A DNA stretch of 64,000 nt from Oikopleura dioica (taxonomy: Eukaryota; Chordata; Appendicularia; Copelata; Oikopleuridae). The stretch is from positions 13,211,001 to 13,275,000 of the forward strand of contig OU015567.1 in NCBI GenBank assembly GCA_907165135.1. The letters run 5' to 3'. Position 1 is the first letter of the stretch; each line of letters begins with the position of its first letter. The notes under the pieces are model-generated. The model was not told the DNA's origin. It made no database searches and saw only the letters and a list, made by a program, of their open reading frames with translations. Positions 45,174-57,964 of this stretch are shown here, piece by piece. Position numbers and translations under genes: made by a program.

Positions 45174-46327
45174 TTAGATTTGAAGCCGTTGAATTGATTT
45201 TGAAGCGATTTCGTCGATATCATCCTCGATGGCTAAAACAATGATAAATATCTTTCTATGAATGGTTCTCTTACTGATAACTCTGGGTCCTTCTTTCTTT
45301 AACCGAGCGCGTTCTGCCTTTTCACGGAGCTTTTGCATTTTCTTTTCGCGCTTTCTATCTTTGTGGCTCATCTTTGGACGTGGCGTACTTCGTTCTTCAA
45401 TTATTGTGACTTCTCGCTCGTTATCGTCGAATTCAAGGAAGACTTCTCTTTTTCATGGGCTAGTATTTGTAGAAAGGTTATCATTTAAACGATGAATTAC
45501 TGACAGAAGTGAATATTATTGAGGTCATTTTAAAATAATATTCTAAGCTCTATATTTTCCCTGAAGAAGAAAAAGTAGTTTTTCATTTCATAAAAACTGT
45601 CAAATTTTAGACCGATCGCGTCATTTAAATTGAATAAAAACAGGAAATCCTTTCTTATTTTTCCGCCCTTTCCTGACATCCGCAGCCTTGTCATAATTCA
45701 AAAACAATAGGGCTGGTCGATCACTTACATCCCCGATCTTCCTGATTGAGGAGTAGTGTTCCCAGTCGTGATACGCAAGATGAATCTGTCTCTCTGGATT
45801 GCTAATAGCATCAGACACCGTCCAAACGGCTTGACCTGCTTGATGAATTTGAATTTCTACTTGGAATTTTCTAGCAATCGCTACAAGGGCCTAAAATTGG
45901 TTTAAATCGGTAAAAAACGTTCTTTTCTACCTCATTCCCGGCAAATTCTCCAAGTGTACTCGTCTCTCGAAGGAAAGCATCAAAATCGCCATCGATAAAT
46001 GGCTTGAAATCGTCCTCATAATCTTTCATGAACTGCACACAGTCTCTTCGAATTCTATGATGATGAACTTCTGATCCCCAAATTTGATCGGATATTGCAC
46101 GGAATAGACAATTTCCATCTGCAGTAGTGTCTCTGAACATCGATCGAGAACAACTAAAACTAACTCTTTGCCTGCCTCAAAGCTAATCCAAGTTCTCTCA
46201 GCTGCTTCTCCAACTCTTTATCTTGCTCTGTACTCTCCTCATTCGCTCTTTGCTGGTTTTGCCTAATTTTCTGCTCATGTTTCTCCCGCGCGTTCAATTT
46301 TCTCTCCTTCCGATCTTTTTTACCCAT
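45174..46327 (-). CDS. OTUD3: OTU deubiquitinase, OTUD3-like
   Basis: ATG at 46327 follows an acceptor AG (46329-46330). The N-terminal helix is Lys/Arg-rich (MGKKDRKERKLNAREKHEQK), followed by LEKQLRELGLALRQ. The OTU core is TTADGNCLFRAISDQIWG (catalytic Asp/Cys), EDDFKPFIDGDFDAFL, GEFAGNE|ALVAIARKF and IHLAYHDWEHYSSIR (catalytic His). Order and spacing match OTUD3. The segment at 45470-45174 (MSHKDRKREKKMQKLREKAER ... SKSIQRLQI) resembles the basic C terminus of OTUD3. It is joined tentatively, because the frame stops at 45621 unless an intron of about 150-200 nt is removed; it could instead be a separate small gene. Confidence 0.8.
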
Positions 46328-46328
46328 T

Positions 46329-46330
46329 CT
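46329..46330 (-). promoter_or_regulatory. Probable spliced-leader trans-splice acceptor (OTUD3-like gene)
   Basis: On the minus strand TGGTATTTTCAG directly precedes AATGGG of the OTUD3-like start codon; the MTPAP-like gene ends about 230 nt upstream on the same strand. Confidence 0.5.
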
Positions 46331-46559
46331 GAAAATACCAGAAAATGTCATTATTCATAATATACTATTCTTCGCCAATTTAAGAACATTTTTCCTCGTG
46401 ATTCCTTCACTCTCGAGATACTCTTCATGACCTGACACTCTGTCTGGATTTTTAAGAAACGGTCTTTTTCGGTGTCATAAAAATATTTCTAAGACCAGCT
46501 ACGATCATCTGAAAGTGAAAATCTTTCATGGCAGCTGTTTTTGTATCAATTTAAGACAC

Positions 46560-48359
46560 CTAGTTATGATCCATAACATTGAATGAAAAATACGGATTGA
46601 GAAAAGCCGATAGCCCAGTCCAACTTTCTACTGTCTTCTTTACCAACTCGGGCGTCTTTTTTAGCTGCGGGAAACTGTGTTGATTAAACAAATCGAACAG
46701 AATTTTGTTCTTGTCAGCAGCTGCTCCGATTTTGAATCTGAGGTACTGATCGTATTTGACAGTACTGAAAGGGACTCTTCAGAATGTTTTTGTGTGGAGA
46801 AACCGTACCTTGCTATATTTCTATCAGACGCGAATGGATGAGTGATCTCTAATGAAGCAGTCGCCCGTTGTTTAGGCAGCATCTTTCCGCTAGAAAAATT
46901 CGCTGTTCAGTTTCGAATTTATGCATTTCAAATGTCACCTGAGCGAGCAAATATAGTAATGCTTCTGATCAAACTCTTCTATCCAAGTCAAGAAACCGTA
47001 CAATATAATATGCAGTGAGTCTTCTTGTCTAAGATCTTCAGTCAAAGGCGAAAGCTCTTGATATTCTTCGAGAGTTTTTCCTACAAGCTCTGCCGCGTCT
47101 CTTTCCAATCTACTATCTTCCAACACGCATTTCCAATCGACGATTGCTTCAAAACTGACATCTTCTCCGAGGTGAAGTTCTGGCTGATCAGATTTTAAAT
47201 CCTTGATTTTGGGAATGAAATTGATGCTTTGGAGATAATTTAATGCCAGTTGCGTCATGATATAAGGCGAAACTTGTCCAGAAAGACCGTGACTGGAGTT
47301 GCCACTCAATCGAGCCCAAAGACGAATGGTCCCGATGAAAGGGATGATTCGGGGGTCCAGGGAGGAGAAGTAATTATGAAGCTTCGAAATAGATGGAAAT
47401 TTTTATGAGTACTCTTCCTTGATTTCAATTAGGATTTCAAGCTTTTGAATAAACAGACTATTTCTATCAATTTCCTTTGCCATGGACAAAAGTGACGGGT
47501 CCATGTAACTAAAGTCGAATTCCAAATTCAATGGAGCAAATTCGGACTTTATGATCGGATGCTTTGCGTGGCTCAAGAGCTGTTGAGAAATGATTCCAGG
47601 AATGAGGCAGCTCTTCGATCTCTGGGGATTCATTGCTTCGTACAACTCGATCATGATCATCCTCGCTTCTTTTCGCCACTCTTGGAAGTTTTCTTGATAA
47701 GAAGCTGACGCAGAAAAGTCTTTCTCGGGGTTTTTGTCGATGACGCACAAATCAACGTCCGAATATTTATTGGCAAAGCCAGTCACGGCACTGCCGTAAG
47801 GTCGAAGCTCGAATCCTGTGAAGTTAAACTTTTGTCGCAGCATTGAATTGATGTAATCCGCTAAGAAATATCGCTCGAGAAGCGAAGAATCGTCGCGAAC
47901 AAGTTGGTGTTTTTGAAGGACTGAGAGCTGGATCGAAGCTGGCTTTTGATTCATGTAAGCAAGGGTCTCCCCTAAAATTTTTCCATAAAGAGAGAGCCGA
48001 GAAGAACTCGCGTACCTAAAGTTTGTCCTTGATCGACCCTAGAAATGCTCGATCGATGCCAAAAATCCGGATCAATATCCCGAAACGACTGATTTCGAAC
48101 GTCAAACGCCGCAATTTTCGGAATCCTGGCGATCTCGTCTTGCTTCCCATCGAGAAGAAAGAGCTTGTGAAATTTGCCATTTGAGAGAGAAATTCCAAGT
48201 TCGGCGGAAATTTTTATGTTCTGATTTTGAAAATAAGCTAGGACTCCTTCGAGACTTTCTCGGTGTAGAACGCAGACAAGGCGGATGTTTTCGCAGAGAT
48301 CGTCGAGTTTTTTGTTCTTGAGTTCAAAGTCGATTCGTTGGTCGAAGAGAATAGAAAAC
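46560..48359 (-). CDS. MTPAP: Mitochondrial-type poly(A) polymerase / terminal nucleotidyltransferase
   Basis: Exons in order: an N-terminal RNA-binding-like region (NIRLVCVLHRESLEGVLAYFQ), the nucleotidyltransferase core LRPYGSAVTGFANKYSDVDLCVID with its paired Asp residues, the third acidic position in LNLEFDFSY, then the central domain (SGQVSPYIMTQLALNYLQ, SLHIILYGFLTWIEEF) and a C-terminal part with LEITHPFASDRNIARY. The order fits PAPD1/MTPAP, which adds poly(A) tails to mitochondrial mRNAs. The stop is at 46560. The first exon is unresolved: the open frame begins at a non-ATG codon near 48359, and a removable 43-nt intron beside an ATG at about 48370 is one option. No clear targeting peptide was seen. 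Confidence 0.75.
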
Positions 48360-48433
48360 AATGATGATCATCAAGAAGGGTTCAAAATAGGAGCTAAACA
48401 GGATAAGGCTTTCAAAAATGCTCTTATGAAATC

Positions 48434-48664
48434 TCATTGAACCCTGCCCACGAGCGCCATCACTCGACAAAACTGGTTGATCAACACTTTTTGTTCAAAG
48501 TTTTGATTCTGCTGCAATTTTCTTTTCCGTTCCTGGTATCTCGCCAAAGAAGCTTTGACATTTTGATTCTTATTCGTTTGATAATTGCTCCTTCTGATGA
48601 TGCGAATGCACTTTCTGACTTCGTTTGTTAGCTGATAATAACTCGCTGGTCCGATTCGATTCAT
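48434..48664 (-). CDS. Small basic protein, unrecognised
   Basis: ATG codons at 48664-48670 open a frame of 76-78 residues (MNRIGPASYYQLTNEVRKCIRIIRR ... FCRVMALVGRVQ). It is Lys/Arg/Gln-rich with a helical centre (ASLARYQERKRKLQQNQNFEQKV). It may be an independent mitochondrial-type small protein or the 5' exon of the gene downstream; no splice consistent with the latter was found. It lies about 75 nt before the MTPAP-like frame on the same strand, so an operon is possible. Confidence 0.4.
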   Translation of the reverse strand: MNRIGPASYYQLTNEVRKCIRIIRRSNYQTNKNQNVKASLARYQERKRKLQQNQNFEQKVLINQFCRVMALVGRVQ

Positions 48665-48670
48665 CATCAT

Positions 48671-50024
48671 TTTTTATCCTTTATTTTATATTTAAGTTTT
48701 GATAAAGAAAAAATTTTTTGAGTTGCTTTTTTAGATTTAAATAGATAACCGAATACAGTAGAGGAGGGAAACTTAGATTTAGATATTTTTGAGAAGCATA
48801 AGACTGTTGTAACGTAAAAAGAACATGCATAAATGATCATAATTTTATATTTGAATAACTTAATTTTACATTTATGCCATAGAGAATAGAAAGATTGTAA
48901 ACAGCTTATTTTTCTTAGGATTTTGCAAATTCGAATTTGCGAATTTTTGATTTTAAGATTTTTTTTTCAATGTTTTTCCTCTTTTTCTTGGAAAACGGAA
49001 CATTTCAGGTTTAAGAATAGAAATAAATGATTGCGTGAAATAAAATCATGAAGTTGGTGGAATATAGATAGGATCAAATCTACTAGAAAATGAAAAAAAA
49101 GTGTAAATGAAGAGATGATAAATGGAAACTTTGAAGGAGCAAAGTAAAAATAAAATAAAAAGATCGATGGCGTCAAACTCAAATAGTGACTGGTGAATAA
49201 AAAGAACATCCGGGTTTTTTAGATACAGCGTTTTAAATTAAATACTTTGATAGTCTTAGCAATTGGATAAGTAGAACAGCTCGAATTTCGGTTTATGCGA
49301 GAACAGAAAAAGCCAGGAGATTTTGCAGCGGGTTAATCTGGGCTCCGTAACCTGTGTAGAAGACCTGAGTAAGGGTTTGAAATATCTCTAATGATAAGCC
49401 GCGAAACGGCTTTTTTAAAACAAGGCTGCTAATCTGTTATCATTAGATATCTGTCAAACCGGACTCAGGTGTTCTACACATGTTATTGAGCTCAGGTATT
49501 GATATTTTTAAAAATCTCGGGCTTGACTAAAATTGCTCGTATAAGGTTAATTGGGATTCAGTCGGGTTCGTTTGTGGCAATTTTGAGTTATATTTTCTTA
49601 CAAATTCAGAAAATAAATAAGTTCAAAATTACGACAAAAATTCTCATTTCGATTAAAATGACAGCTTATTTTTTCAGAAGTTTAAAGATTGAGAACAGCG
49701 TAACATTTCATTTTTGGAAACTTTTTGGGAGCACATTTTTCGCGATTGAAATTTATGTTGAACAAGGAAAGTTAATAAATAGTTGATTCGAGTAATAAAT
49801 AACATTTCTTTCCAAATAAATAAGATCGTCGAAGTGATGCGCGAGTTGAAGGGGAACGGCTTTGGGAATACAGCTACGTAACGTACAGTGTGTCTGTTTG
49901 TATAAAAATTATCTCGGCAAAAAGAAAGAGGAGAGCGTTGTTTTTTTTTTTTGATAATTTGGCGCCCGGTTACTTTGATTTTCTGGTTGGTTTCATCGTA
50001 GAATTCGAAGAAGAAAGAGCAGTT
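48671..50024. other. AT-rich intergenic region
   Basis: No exon recognised on either strand. It holds long A/T runs, a 128-bp inverted-repeat element at 49353-49480, and the 3' flank of GTF2A1. Confidence 0.5.
49353..49480. mobile_element. Short inverted-repeat (MITE-like) element
   Basis: TGTGTAGAAGACCTGAGT and TTTGA-ATATCT--AATGATAA on the left (49353-49397) are mirrored by TTATCATTAGATATCTGTCAAACC ... ACTCAGGTGTTCTACACA ending at 49480. The arms are about 45 nt with a few mismatches around a 38-nt loop that contains CCGCGAAACGG. No obvious target duplication. Confidence 0.6.
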
Positions 50025-52245
50025 TCACCACTCTCCATCTCCAGTGGCTTTTTGGAAAACGTAGTCCTTTCCATTCAGGGTCATGATACCATTCACGAGC
50101 TGGAAGCGCCACTTGTTTCGGACCCGAGCGATTTTGTCGAATTGGCAAATTACAATATTTTCTGAAGAAAAAAATTTATTCCAGATCATCTTGTTTTAGG
50201 TACCTGTTTCGAAGATTTCATTATCGTTAGAATCTGAGACATCATCGTCGGAATTGAGTGGCTCAGCGTCTTCTTAAAAATAATTATTAATCCAGGGCAA
50301 AAAAGACGGTCGATACTGAATATGTAACGAATGTAACGAATGTAACGAGTTTGCTGACAATGTAACGAAAACAGAGACATGTTGTTTTTTTGTTAGCTGA
50401 TTCTAGAAACTTATTCTAAAGAGCGATATTGGGGAGTTTAACTTTATACAACAATTAAACATATCCAAAAGAGCAAAAAAAGCTCAAAAAATACGAAATA
50501 GCGTTAATATGGTAGATTCGTTTTCCATACCTGCTCTGAATGATTCAAAACAGAGTTCCAAAACACGCGTGCGTCCGTGCGCACGCGTGCGCGTGTATGC
50601 GTGCGTGCGCACGCGCACGCGAAGATTGAGATTTCGCACGCGTGCGTGATCGTGCGCGTGCTCGAAATCCTAGAAAATTTGGCGTTTTTAGGTCATTTAT
50701 GCCGAAAAAATTTCTAGAGTCAATTTAAATGCGTAAAATTCTAGGATTTCCTATGTTTCAAAAATAATTTTGACTTGGTATTAGCAATAATTGTTCTAGA
50801 ATTGTCGATTGAAAAAAATTAGAGAAGCAAAAAATTGCTAAAATTTGGCAATTTTATCCCTTTTTGCGCACGCACACGATCACGCACGCGTGCGAACGCG
50901 TGTGCACGCGTGTTCGAAAGTCGTCTCCGCACGCGCACGCGAAATTCTAAATTTCTCCGCACGCGCACGCACGCGCACGCGAGAATTTTGCGTTTTTTGG
51001 AACTCTGATTCAAAACGCCCGCTCCGCGGGTAAAATTGTAGGAAACACAAGGGGGTGAAATAAGAAAAACAAAAAAATCTCTAGAATTTTACTGACAATG
51101 TAACGAAAAAAAGACATGTTTTTGAGTTTTCGTTACATTCGTTACATTCGTTACATATTCAGTACCGTCGAAAAAGACCCTTTTTTACCTTGAGTATATG
51201 GCGCTGGTGGAGGTTCTTCGTCGGAGCTGGAGTCTAAATCGGAAGAATCTGTGTCTATCGCTCCGTCGACCTATTTTTCGTTACTTTTTCGAAAGAGGAA
51301 TATAGAAACCTGTCCAGGACGATAATGATTTGCTTGAATGACACTTTGGTGTTGCATTTGAGGAGCTGGAGATGAAATGGGGAGACCGTGGCGCTAGAAA
51401 GGGTTTGAAAGAATGAAGATGGCTGGAACAAATACCTGAATAGTATGATTTTGGCGGATAATATGTGGGCTTATGTGGCGAGGCGCATTGCGAGATGCTG
51501 GGTGATGTGGGTGAAGTGGGGGTGTTGGCGTTTGCGAGGGGTTTGGGTGCTCATTCGGATAGGAGTGGGGCGACTGGCTGTGGGGAGGGATAGGTCCGTG
51601 CTGCGGATGCAACGCCATCGGCGAACTGGCGGGAATCGGATGGGGGTGATGGCTCGCTCGGGCGGGCATCCGCGGGTTGTATGCCTGGGTTGGGTGGGGA
51701 CGCATCACAGGCTGCTGAAGAGGAAAAGTTAGAAAGAAAAAGAGTGGAGGAACTCACAGGTATTGGTTGTGGCAGTGGTGTGGGAATTCCAGGCAGCGGC
51801 ATGACTCGCGGGCCGAGCTAGAAAATGATTGATTTTGGAGGCATAGAAATGTTGGTTTTCTTACTCTTGGATGAGGAATCTGCTGCTGCTGGATGTGGCG
51901 ATAAGGTGGCTGACGATGAAGAGGGGCTTGCTGCGGATGAGGATGATAAATGTTGGGAGTGTCGCCGGGTGGGCCGTGGCGACCAACGTAGGAACGATAC
52001 TCGTTGGTAGGTTCGGGCCCGCTCATTGCTTTCGATTCTTCGAGTTTCTTTGTCCAGAGCGCTTTCAAGTCACAAAGAACGCTCTCGTCTAGTCCTTCAT
52101 CCAGCACCGAGTCCCGCACTTTAGAGATTACTTCCTCAACCACAGACTCGTATAACTGATTTTTGCTTGGTTATTTCTATTTTCTTTTATTTTTTAATTT
52201 TATTACCCTTGGTACGGGATTGGGGACCATATTCTTTGAAGTCAT
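50025..52245 (-). CDS. GTF2A1: TFIIA large subunit (alpha/beta)
   Basis: Exon 1 (52245-52207) MTSKNMVPNPVPR joins LYESVVEEVISKVRDSVLDEG, the four-helix bundle of the alpha part. A Pro/His/Gln-rich linker follows (exons between 52143 and 51380). The acidic segment LNSDDDVSDSNDNE and the beta-barrel NIVICQFDKIARVRNKWRFQL ... GIMTLNGKDYVFQKATGDGEW then end at 50025, as in all TFIIA alpha/beta subunits. It stabilises TBP on TATA DNA. The human protein is cleaved in the acidic region; that site could not be checked. The intron 51188-50274 (915 nt) is far longer than its neighbours and is filled by nested inverted-repeat elements. Confidence 0.93.
50293..51192. mobile_element. Outer inverted-repeat element with TAACGAATG tandem motifs, in a GTF2A1 intron
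   Basis: The left end reads CAGGGCAAAAAAGACGGTCGATACTG, then ATATGTAACGAATGTAACGAATGTAACG. The right end is the complement of CAAGGTAAAAAAGGGTC ... GACGGTACTGAATATGTAACG. The arms share about 45 nt and three or four TGTAACGAA units each. The exon-intron donor (51187-51188) lies inside the right arm. A second element (50551-51007) is nested in it. No target duplication was found. Confidence 0.55.
50551..51007. mobile_element. hAT-like MITE with CG-rich alternating purine-pyrimidine tracts
   Basis: The 13-bp ends CAGAGTTCCAAAA (50551) and TTTTGGAACTCTG (to 51007) are flanked by the direct repeat ATTCAAAA (50543-50550 and 51008-51015). Eight-base duplications and a CAGAG start fit hAT elements. 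Two inner blocks (about 50564-50660 and 50866-50985) consist of ACGCGTGCGC-type tracts in inverted orientation. There is no coding capacity. Removing it restores a continuous outer element. Confidence 0.85.
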
Positions 52246-52859
52246 TCTTTCGATTCTCTAAAACAAGGTTTCTTAGAGAGCGAGACCAGAAAGAAAATCG
52301 GTTATTGATTTCTGCTGACGGGGCCTTTGCAGCAAAGGGATGAAACAAGGCTCGCGCGCGCACATGACTAGTTGCATGGAATATACACAATAGTATTCCT
52401 TGCGCGGCGCTCAAGCAACTCCGAAGGGATGAATTTTTAATCCACAGAAAAGGGAACAATACCAACACGAAAGTGGAAAAGAGATGACAAAAGTTCGTGC
52501 GATTAATTATTCTTGCTCGCGGTCCATTCTCATGATTCCTTAAAAATAAATCCCTTCGAAGTCACCTGTGCCAGATTCACTCTTTTCGAGTTTATTTAAG
52601 TTTTTTTAAATTAACGATACTGCAAATTTGAAAGAAAGATAATTTTCTTTTCACCGGGAAAGTTTATTTTTTAAATAAGAATAAAGAAGGAAAGAATGGA
52701 TTTGTGAATGCGAATAAAATTGGGTTTACGTAAGACGGGTTTTAACAGAATGAGTAAAAAGTTGATTGCAGAAGTCTTTTTTTTAAGTTCTTGTCCTAAA
52801 CATAATTGTTTCTAAAGTTGAATCAGTCAGCACCAGTCTGGTGATTGATTTCATTCTTT
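52246..52859. other. Intergenic region between GTF2A1 and IDH1
   Basis: No gene recognised; it should hold the GTF2A1 5' control region and the IDH1 3' end. Confidence 0.4.
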
Positions 52860-54308
52860 TTAGATCATGGCAGCTTTGAGATTCTCGGCGAGCTTGTCCA
52901 AGAATTCGAAAGTGTTGAGATAGTCGGCCCTGGTGACTTTGGACGCGTCGCCGTTCTTGGTGCAAATGGCGAGATCCTTGGTCATGAAGCCGCTCTCGAT
53001 GGTCGAGATGCAGACCTTTTCAAGAGTGGCGCAGTAATTGGCAAGGGCTTCGTTCTTGTCGAGTTTTGCGCGGTGTTCGAGTCCTCGAGTCCAGGCGAAG
53101 ATAGAGGCTAGAATCATTGTTACAACGAAAGAAAGAGAGAAACTTACCAATTGGATTCGTGGAAGTTTCTTTTCCAGCCTGGTGAGCTCTGTAATGTCGA
53201 GTAACAGTTCCATGAGCAGCTTCGGATTCGACAGTCTTTCCGTCGGGACAGACGAGCACGGAAGTCATCAAACCCAAGGAGCCATAACCTGAAAAGTTGA
53301 CGGGAAAAAGATTACAAGAGTGTTGTACCTTGGGCGACAGAGTCAGATTGCACATCACCGTCGTAGTTTTTGCAAGCCCAGACGAATTGGCCGCTGGATT
53401 TGAGAGCGTAAGCGACCATATCGTCGATAAGTCGGTGCTCGTACCAAATTCCTTTTTCCTCGAAAGTCGACTTGAACTCGGCCTCGTAGACTTCGGCGAA
53501 AATGTCCTGGAGGATTTTTATAAAAGGAGCGTTGGAAAAGCGACAAAACCTTGAATCTGCCATCATATTTCTTGAGGATAGTGTTCTTGGTCGAAAGATA
53601 GAGGGGCCAGCCACGACCAGACGCGAAAATCATGCAACTTCGTGCGAAATCCCGAATGGATTTGTCAGTGTTGTACATGCCCATGGCAACTCCACCATCT
53701 TCGTACTTGTAAATGGTCTAAAAAGAGGGTATCGTTTTAGTTGGTTTCTGAAATGTTGAATTTACGTGTTGAATAGGGGCAGATCCATCGTCTGGCTGGA
53801 AAGTCATTGTAAGGGTTCCGGCCTTGGGAATGACCAGATCGGTAGCTTTGTACTGATCAGCATGGGCATGGCGACCGACGACGATGGAGTGATTCCAGGT
53901 GGTAACGAGTCGGGGGACGTTTGAGCAGAGAATTGGCTCACGGAAGACGGTGCCGCCGAGGATATTTCGAATCGTTCCGTTTGGAGATCTCCACATTTTC
54001 TGAGCCGTTCACATTTTATATTTATAAGTGAAAATTACCTTGAGACCGAACTCCTCGACTCTCTTCTCATCAGGAGTAATTGTGGCGCATTTGATTCCGA
54101 CTCCGTATTTCTTGATGGCTTCAGCGCAGTCGACAGTGATCTGGTCATCAGTTTCATCTCTCTTCTGGATGGAAAGATCGTAAAAGTGAAGATTCTCTCC
54201 GAAATCAATGTAGGGCAGAATGAGCTTCTCCTTGATCAAGTCCCAAATGATTCTGGTCATTTCATCTCCCTGAATCTCGACAACGGGTCCGCACGTGATC
54301 TTGGACAT
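52860..54308 (-). CDS. IDH1: NADP-dependent isocitrate dehydrogenase, cytosolic
   Basis: ATG at 54308 begins [22 protein letters not shown], with no mitochondrial presequence. Next are [17 protein letters not shown], then [22 protein letters not shown] (substrate Ser/Asn/Arg), [22 protein letters not shown] (the arginine position of the active site), and [15 protein letters not shown] with metal-binding Asp. [25 protein letters not shown] (NADP contacts) and a C-terminal helix ending [10 protein letters not shown] complete it. It converts isocitrate to 2-oxoglutarate with NADPH. The tail lacks a peroxisomal SKL-type signal, so a cytosolic location is inferred. Introns are 40-60 nt. A T-rich AG upstream of the ATG may be a trans-splice acceptor. 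Confidence 0.95.
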
Positions 54309-55086
54309 TTTCACAGTTTTTTTCGATTTTCTGAAAATGAAAAAGTGAAATAAAAAAGAGGGGTCCGAGAGAACACCGTGGCCGAAGGCAGGAATAAATA
54401 TTACACACGATATGTAACGACCGGGGGTGTTGTTGTTCAAAGTAGAGGTTAACTCAGTTTATATTCTAAATAGGTCAAAATAAGGATTTTTTGAAAAAGA
54501 TTCTTCGACAAAAATGTTACTTTCATAATTAAATATATTTTTCAAAGCTATGAATTAATAATGATAAGCAGTAAATTGTTTCAAAATTTCAAAATATTTC
54601 TTTTAAATATTTTTCAATAAAATAATTCGATTGAGTTTCTAAAAATCAAGATCTAATGAAAAAAATAATTTGGATTTTCCAAGAAGCGCTTATCTAAGAT
54701 TACGCAACCAGAGAACAAAATTCTGGCGCCGATTGATACCATAAATAACCAGAAATCGCCCCTCTTCTGATCTTTTTTCCTTTTCTTTTCTTTTGAAATC
54801 TCTGTTGTAAATCTCTTTACTTTATGGTGACTAAGAGTTGAGTCTGCTCAGATCGCGCCGCCCACTCAATCGCGAAATTTTCGCGAAAACGCTCGAGCTC
54901 TCCTTTTTTCGCGCGCAGATTTTTCGTTGTTTCGACTCGAAAAACGGAATTATCTTTTTTTCAACAAGGAGACCATAAAAAGCCTTTTTTACTGACGAAA
55001 AAGAGAGTTCCGTTGGGATTTGAATCTGAGCCAATAAGAAAGAAAGAAAAAAGAGAAAAGTAGCACTAGAAAAACGTTCTTCCACG
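54309..55086. other. Divergent intergenic region (IDH1 / MAPKAPK2)
   Basis: AT-rich, no exon. It should hold both promoters; a minus-strand open frame at 54831-55142 overlaps the MAPKAPK2 start exon and is taken as a shadow. Confidence 0.45.
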
Positions 55087-57718
<2,632 letters not shown>

Positions 57719-57964
57719 TTAATCCCTGTTGATTTATGCCTTAAATTAGATCAGAATATGGTGGAATAATAACTTTATTTTCTTGATATTTCTTGTTCCT
57801 TTTCGCAGGTTGCATTAAATTGGAAGCTTTGCATCGACAAAAACGATCACCATGGCGTTCGCCGTTGTCGGTTTTTCCCGTAACCGCCGGCAAAAGTTGA
57901 AACTCAAGACGAAACGGGATTATCCCCCGCGCATAGGACGCCCTACCGCAAGAAAAATTACATA

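Noticed and set aside
48967-49209. Minus-strand Phe/Leu-rich frame
   Set aside because: Low-complexity translation of an A/T-rich intergenic tract.
50330-50372. Tandem TGTAACGAA units as a CRISPR-like array
   Set aside because: Units are 9 bp and contiguous without spacers, in a eukaryotic intron; they belong to an inverted-repeat element.
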